Positions 60,508-64,000 of a DNA stretch of 64,000 bases are shown in pieces. Position 1 is the stretch's first letter, and each line of letters starts with the position of its first letter. Source of the stretch: Plasmopara viticola (Eukaryota > Oomycota > Peronosporomycetes > Peronosporales > Peronosporaceae); assembly GCA_001695595.3 (NCBI GenBank), contig MBPM02000088.1:62001-126000 (forward strand), in the 5' to 3' direction. Position numbers and translations under genes: made by a program. The notes below the pieces were generated by a model. That model was not told the origin of the DNA. It did not search any database and worked only from the letters and a program-made list of their open reading frames with translations.

Positions 60508-62149
60508 TCAACTCTTTAGCTCATTTTGCATGGTATCCGTCGCTTTTAGTGTGCATATGGTCTTCAATCGCTGTTCCGCCTCATTCTGGCCGCCAAAAAG
60601 ATACACTTTTCCATTGCAACCAAGCACAGCACCGTGCCCCACACGTCCTCGCAATGCCTTGTCGGCATTGTCTTGATCACTAAAGGTAGCTGGTTGCCAC
60701 TCCCAAGTCTTTGTGTTTAACAAAAATGCATCGTTAAAGACACTCGTCAAAGCGCTTGCGTCATCACGCTGCGGGTCCCACCCTCCAAAAACGAGAATCT
60801 TGCCATCGTGTAACAGTGTTGCAGTGTGGCCTGTGCGCCCTTGAGGGGGCTCGCCAGTAATGCAAGGAGAGACCCACGTCCACATTTCATTCGGTTTCTT
60901 GTCGATCTTTTGCAGTACGTAAACAGCATTAAAACTTGTCGAGGAATCGTTGCCTCCAAAGTAGACAATTCGATCGTCTCCGATAGCAACAGCACTGTGG
61001 TATGTACGGGCACTGGGAGGTTTATTCTCTACTTTCACCGTCTTCCAGTTCCAATCATCTGTAGCAATCGAAAAGTCGCAACAAGTTAGCGTCCTTGGTC
61101 GCAAATAGTACTATGTATGACTTTCGGACGCACCCGTATCTAATATGTGCACCGAACTCTGTCGGTTTCGTCCACTACTTCCGCCAAAAACTACCACTTC
61201 GTTGCCAACAACAGTGCACGTGTGGCCACTCCTGGATGAAGGAGGCGAGCCTTGAATAGCAGGCGGATACCATAGAAAACATTCCGTGTCCAGTACCATA
61301 ATGTCAGAGAGGATGTCGAGCTCACCTTCGACAGCAGCATTGCGTTCACCTCCAAACACGAGTACTAGATTCTTTGACGCTAGATACACTGCGTCGTGCC
61401 ACGTACGCGTAATCGTTTCACAATTGAGTGGCGTCGTCCAGCGGTGAGTCTTCATATCAAAAATGTGCAAGTCCCCAAGTGTACGCTCGTCGTCGTCCGT
61501 GCCGCCATAGATCACTACGCGTTCATCGGAAATCTTGGTAGCAGTATGGCCCCAGCGTTCAAGTGGTACGACACCCAAAGCCTCGACCGCTTCCCACTCG
61601 ACTATAGCTGCCAGCAAATCCAACACAGTGTCAAAATGCACCCAAAAGTATGTCCACGTCCTTCTTTTAATGCGTACCTGGAGAATGTAGGCTTGCAGGT
61701 CTGCTCATCAACTTTTCAATGGTTTCAGCCGGCGAATGTTGAAGAGTCTTGCTTCGAATCTTGTTGGACTTGGGTGTTGCTTTGCGCGAACTCGACGATT
61801 TCGGCTCTGGTGAGCAAAGGTTGTTCATTTCTTGTTTCATCTTCTTGGTATTCCGCTTCTTTTTCGACGATTTCGATTCCGTCTTATCAGTTGCCTTCTT
61901 AATCATCTTCTTCGCTTCGTCTTCAGCTTCTGGCTCGACATCTATCTGTTCGTCTTGATCTTTGAAAACTTGACAATGCCTATTCAAGTGCGAAAGTAGC
62001 ACACTTTGCTCCGCTTCCGCAAGAAAATTTGGTCGCTGTCGCTTGACACTCGCCTCGTCCTCATCGTCATCGCTGGCACTTGAATTTATGTTGCGTTTCC
62101 TAATGGGATCGGCAACTTTGTCAATCGAATGGTTTTCTAAACGTGACAT
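60508..62149 (-). CDS. kelch-repeat protein with a charged N-terminal extension, 498 aa
   Basis: Kelch repeats fold into a beta-propeller used for protein binding. Minus-strand exons: 62,149-61,678, 61,607-61,134 and 61,058-60,508 (introns 70 and 75 nt, donors GTACGC and GTGCGT, both phase 1). The joins restore SPAIVEWEAVE and ILDTDDWNWK. Residues 1-157 are Ser/Lys/Glu-rich with basic clusters (KSSKKKRNTKKMK) that resemble nuclear or nucleolar signals. From about 160, six kelch blades are marked by double-Gly strands: VVIYGG, VLVFGG, VVVFGG, IVYFGG, ILVFGG and VYLFGG. No BTB, F-box or catalytic domain is present. It is divergent from the WBP2-like gene, with 292 bases between starts. An upstream non-ATG extension to 62,218 was rejected. 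Confidence 0.88.
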
Positions 62150-62441
62150 AACAAGTGAAAAGGTGCCAAAACGTTGCGCAACTACTCGTTCGCTTACGCT
62201 TGGACAGCACGACGTCACCGGTAAAGTTGCGGCAGTGGATCGTTAATGAACCCGCTGTAAACTCAAACTGGACGCCCGTTAGATTCGACAGAAGATCTAC
62301 CGCTACACCTTCGTACGAAAGGAATGGCATTCTGCCTAAGATAAGCCTTTCAAAACTGGCGGCAGTATCAAGGCGAACTTAAGCGAATGCTGCGTCTTAA
62401 GTTCGCATTAGGAGCTGTCCTTATGTTGCGCTAATCAAGAG

Positions 62442-63213
62442 ATGAGTATCAACGTGCAGCTCCACAATGGAGCAGTGCCGTATCTCGTGTCTCCATACGA
62501 GAACTTTTTCTTTCTAATCCATCACGTCAAACTCAACGTCGAGAGCGGCAAGTACGTGCATCTAAAGCTACGTGACAAGTTGTTAGCTGATAATACTTGT
62601 TTCCTAGTGGGTATCCGGGAGAAGGTGGCTGTTTCTTTAGTAACGAAGGACACTGCTATGTTTCGCAGTATCGCCTCGTCTTTGTGTCAAATGCAGCTCG
62701 GAACAATGCTGTCTACCAGTCAATTTCGTTGCCATTCTACGGCATTCGCGACTGGACATTTGACGTGAGCCTTTTCGGTAGACTTGTGGCTTACTTTGAT
62801 GATTTTTGGGGGATGATACTGACGTTTATTTCAAGGTAAAAAGTACTGGAGAGGTCACGTCAATCGTATTCCTGGTGGTGGATTAGTTGGAATTGGAAGA
62901 TTTACAATGGAGTTTTTGGTAAGTACTAGTCGATTGAGATTGCTATTGCACTGATTGCATAGTATGCTTGCAATGTTCCTAGAGCCATGGCTTTGACGAA
63001 TTTCGCAACCACGTGCTTCCGTTGTTGGAGAATTCAAGATCGCTGCATCAACAATTTCGTGACTCGACGAACCCATCGGTGCTGTTGGTACCAGGGAGGG
63101 TGGAAGGACATAATGATAGCGATACACGCCGCCTCGCATACTTCTCCGCAGATAATCCCATGACCCTATTTATTGTCAGCGAAGCGAATCAACGATGTTC
63201 CGAACAGGCTTAG
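62442..63213 (+). CDS. WBP2: WBP2-like GRAM-domain protein, 197 aa
   Basis: WBP2 and relatives are small proteins with a GRAM (PH-like) domain and act as adaptors in membrane or transcription contexts. Exons: 62,442-62,551, 62,608-62,777, 62,836-62,918 and 62,983-63,213 (introns 56, 58 and 64 nt). The GRAM core reads GCFFSNEGHCYVSQYRLVFV, SISLPFYGIRDWTFD, LFGKKYWRGHVNRIPGGG and GIGRFTMEFL, matching WBP2 blocks in order. The donor at 62,778 was chosen over the more canonical GTGAGC at 62,765 because it keeps the xxFGxxYxxG motif. The C-terminal part (SHGFDEFRNHVLPLLENSRS onward) is polar and lacks the PPxY motifs of animal WBP2. Confidence 0.85.
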
Positions 63214-63523
63214 ACACATAATCAAATCTACATTCAAGGCTTTTTACAAACTAATATAGAGTGAAACCCCGCGTTTGGCTTGTTAAAAGCGCGCACGATG
63301 CACCACTTATGACACAGAATGTGGCGCCAATAACAGACAACTACAACTCGAGACCATTGTATCGGCCTTTAATAATGTCACCACAAACACTTTCAAACAC
63401 ATACACTTGTCGAAAAGAAATTCATTGCTAGACTATGCTTCAAAACGTAAATACCAACGACCTCTGCTAAGCAGGTCGCCTTGCTCAAATTATTGACTTT
63501 ATGCGATGAAAGTCAAAATAGTT
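63214..63523. other. intergenic between convergent genes
   Basis: About 310 bases between the WBP2-like stop and the stop of the minus-strand gene at the window end. No gene or structured element is seen in it. Confidence 0.55.
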
Positions 63524-64000
63524 TCATCCTAATGACCACTGGCATTGCCCTCCCGGTGGCTGTCTGCGACCCGAAGCAGTTGACGACGCCATTGGGAGGA
63601 CACCACTCGAAATATATGTTTCACCTTCTGAATAGCCCACTCCATCCTTTGAAGTCATCGATTGGTGCGGGTAAGATTGATGATTTGAGCGCGTAGTGCT
63701 GAAGCTGCTTCGAGTACTCCTGGCTGTGTCTAGGCGCTGATTGTCGGTCTTAAAAGTCGACAATTGTGGTTGATGCTGCTGTTGCTGAGCGTGCTGGTGC
63801 ATAAGCTTTGAAAGCGGCGACGTCGGATTCATGTTGTTTTCGTACACTCCTCGAGATTGTTCATTGTTTGAGCTAAAAGAAGAAGTAGATCTGTTCTTGT
63901 TGCTGTTTCTGCGCATCAACCATAATCGTCGCTTCTTTTCCCAAATTTGGTCCCGTTTAGAAGACGTAAGGGGAGGTTGAGAATTCCAGGACTTTGAACT
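63524..64000 (-). CDS. 3' part of a Ser/Asn/Gln-rich protein (runs off the window)
   Basis: The minus-strand frame is open from the window edge (64,000) to the stop at 63,524, giving 158 residues of C-terminal sequence. The start lies outside. A short conserved-looking block, SSKRDQIWEKRRLWLMRRN, is followed by low-complexity sequence rich in Ser, Asn, Gln, His and Thr (AQQQQHQPQLS, TARSTRSSFSTTRSNHQ), ending GGQCQWSLG. Such tails are common in oomycete regulatory proteins and kinases. I do not recognise the family, and function needs the missing part. Confidence 0.65.
   Translation of the reverse strand, partial: SSKSWNSQPPLTSSKRDQIWEKKRRLWLMRRNSNKNRSTSSFSSNNEQSRGVYENNMNPTSPLSKLMHQHAQQQQHQPQLSTFKTDNQRLDTARSTRSSFSTTRSNHQSYPHQSMTSKDGVGYSEGETYISSGVLPMASSTASGRRQPPGGQCQWSLG

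Noticed and set aside
62765..62835. Canonical GTGAGC donor at 62,765 in the WBP2-like gene
   Set aside because: Using it breaks the frame into the next exon. The GTAGAC donor at 62,778 gives the expected LFGKKYWRG block.
1..64000. tRNA, rRNA, CRISPR arrays, prokaryotic operons
   Set aside because: No cloverleaf with A/B boxes, rRNA-like block, spaced direct repeats or ribosome-binding sites were seen. The window is eukaryotic nuclear DNA.

Overview
This window looks like nuclear DNA of an oomycete, most likely a plant-pathogenic member of the Peronosporales. The support is internal. Genes carry many short GT-AG introns (29 placed here, 45-123 nt), often with GTRCG-type donors and CTAAC-like branch sites. 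Compact genes sit close together, often convergent or divergent. There is a decayed Crinkler (CRN) effector locus, and the gene-dense block is sharply set apart from a repeat-rich, gene-poor block. No rRNA, tRNA, CRISPR array or prokaryotic signal was seen.

Positions 1-34,221 are gene-sparse. Only two plausible intact genes occur: a small ankyrin-repeat protein (6,865-7,548) and an unrecognised 209-residue protein (8,223-8,852, minus strand). The rest is A+T-rich DNA. It contains four copies or fragments of one large unnamed repeat family (about 2,870-4,530 minus; 9,683-13,145 plus; 14,459-17,465 minus; 18,590-21,090 plus). Copies three and four form a long inverted repeat around a broken Crinkler gene (17,383-18,427, minus). 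A second Crinkler 3' tail is embedded at the inner edge of copy four. The long stretch 21,091-34,221 shows no supportable gene.

From 34,222 to 42,513 the window is gene-dense: cytosolic-type lysyl-tRNA synthetase, Sec63-like ER translocation J-protein, a NUDIX hydrolase with a presequence-like N-terminus, a small J-domain protein, mitochondrial elongation factor G and a small membrane protein. A gene-poor island follows (42,514-47,311), with some coding-looking but broken remnants.

The second gene-dense block (47,312-64,000) holds a CGR1/CCDC86-like rRNA-processing protein, a frameshifted ankyrin gene, an armadillo-repeat gene whose four middle exons are each exactly 123 nt, a HOOK-type coiled-coil dynein adaptor, a PH-TM-SMP lipid-transfer protein, mitochondrial NFU1, a three-repeat MYB factor, a kelch protein, a WBP2-like GRAM protein, and the 5'-truncated end of a Ser/Asn/Gln-rich protein.

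The genes are housekeeping functions (translation, ER import, mitochondrial Fe-S and translation factors, membrane contact and microtubule transport) rather than one pathway. Exon-intron structures were worked out by reading frames, splice sites and family similarity by eye. No database search was run.
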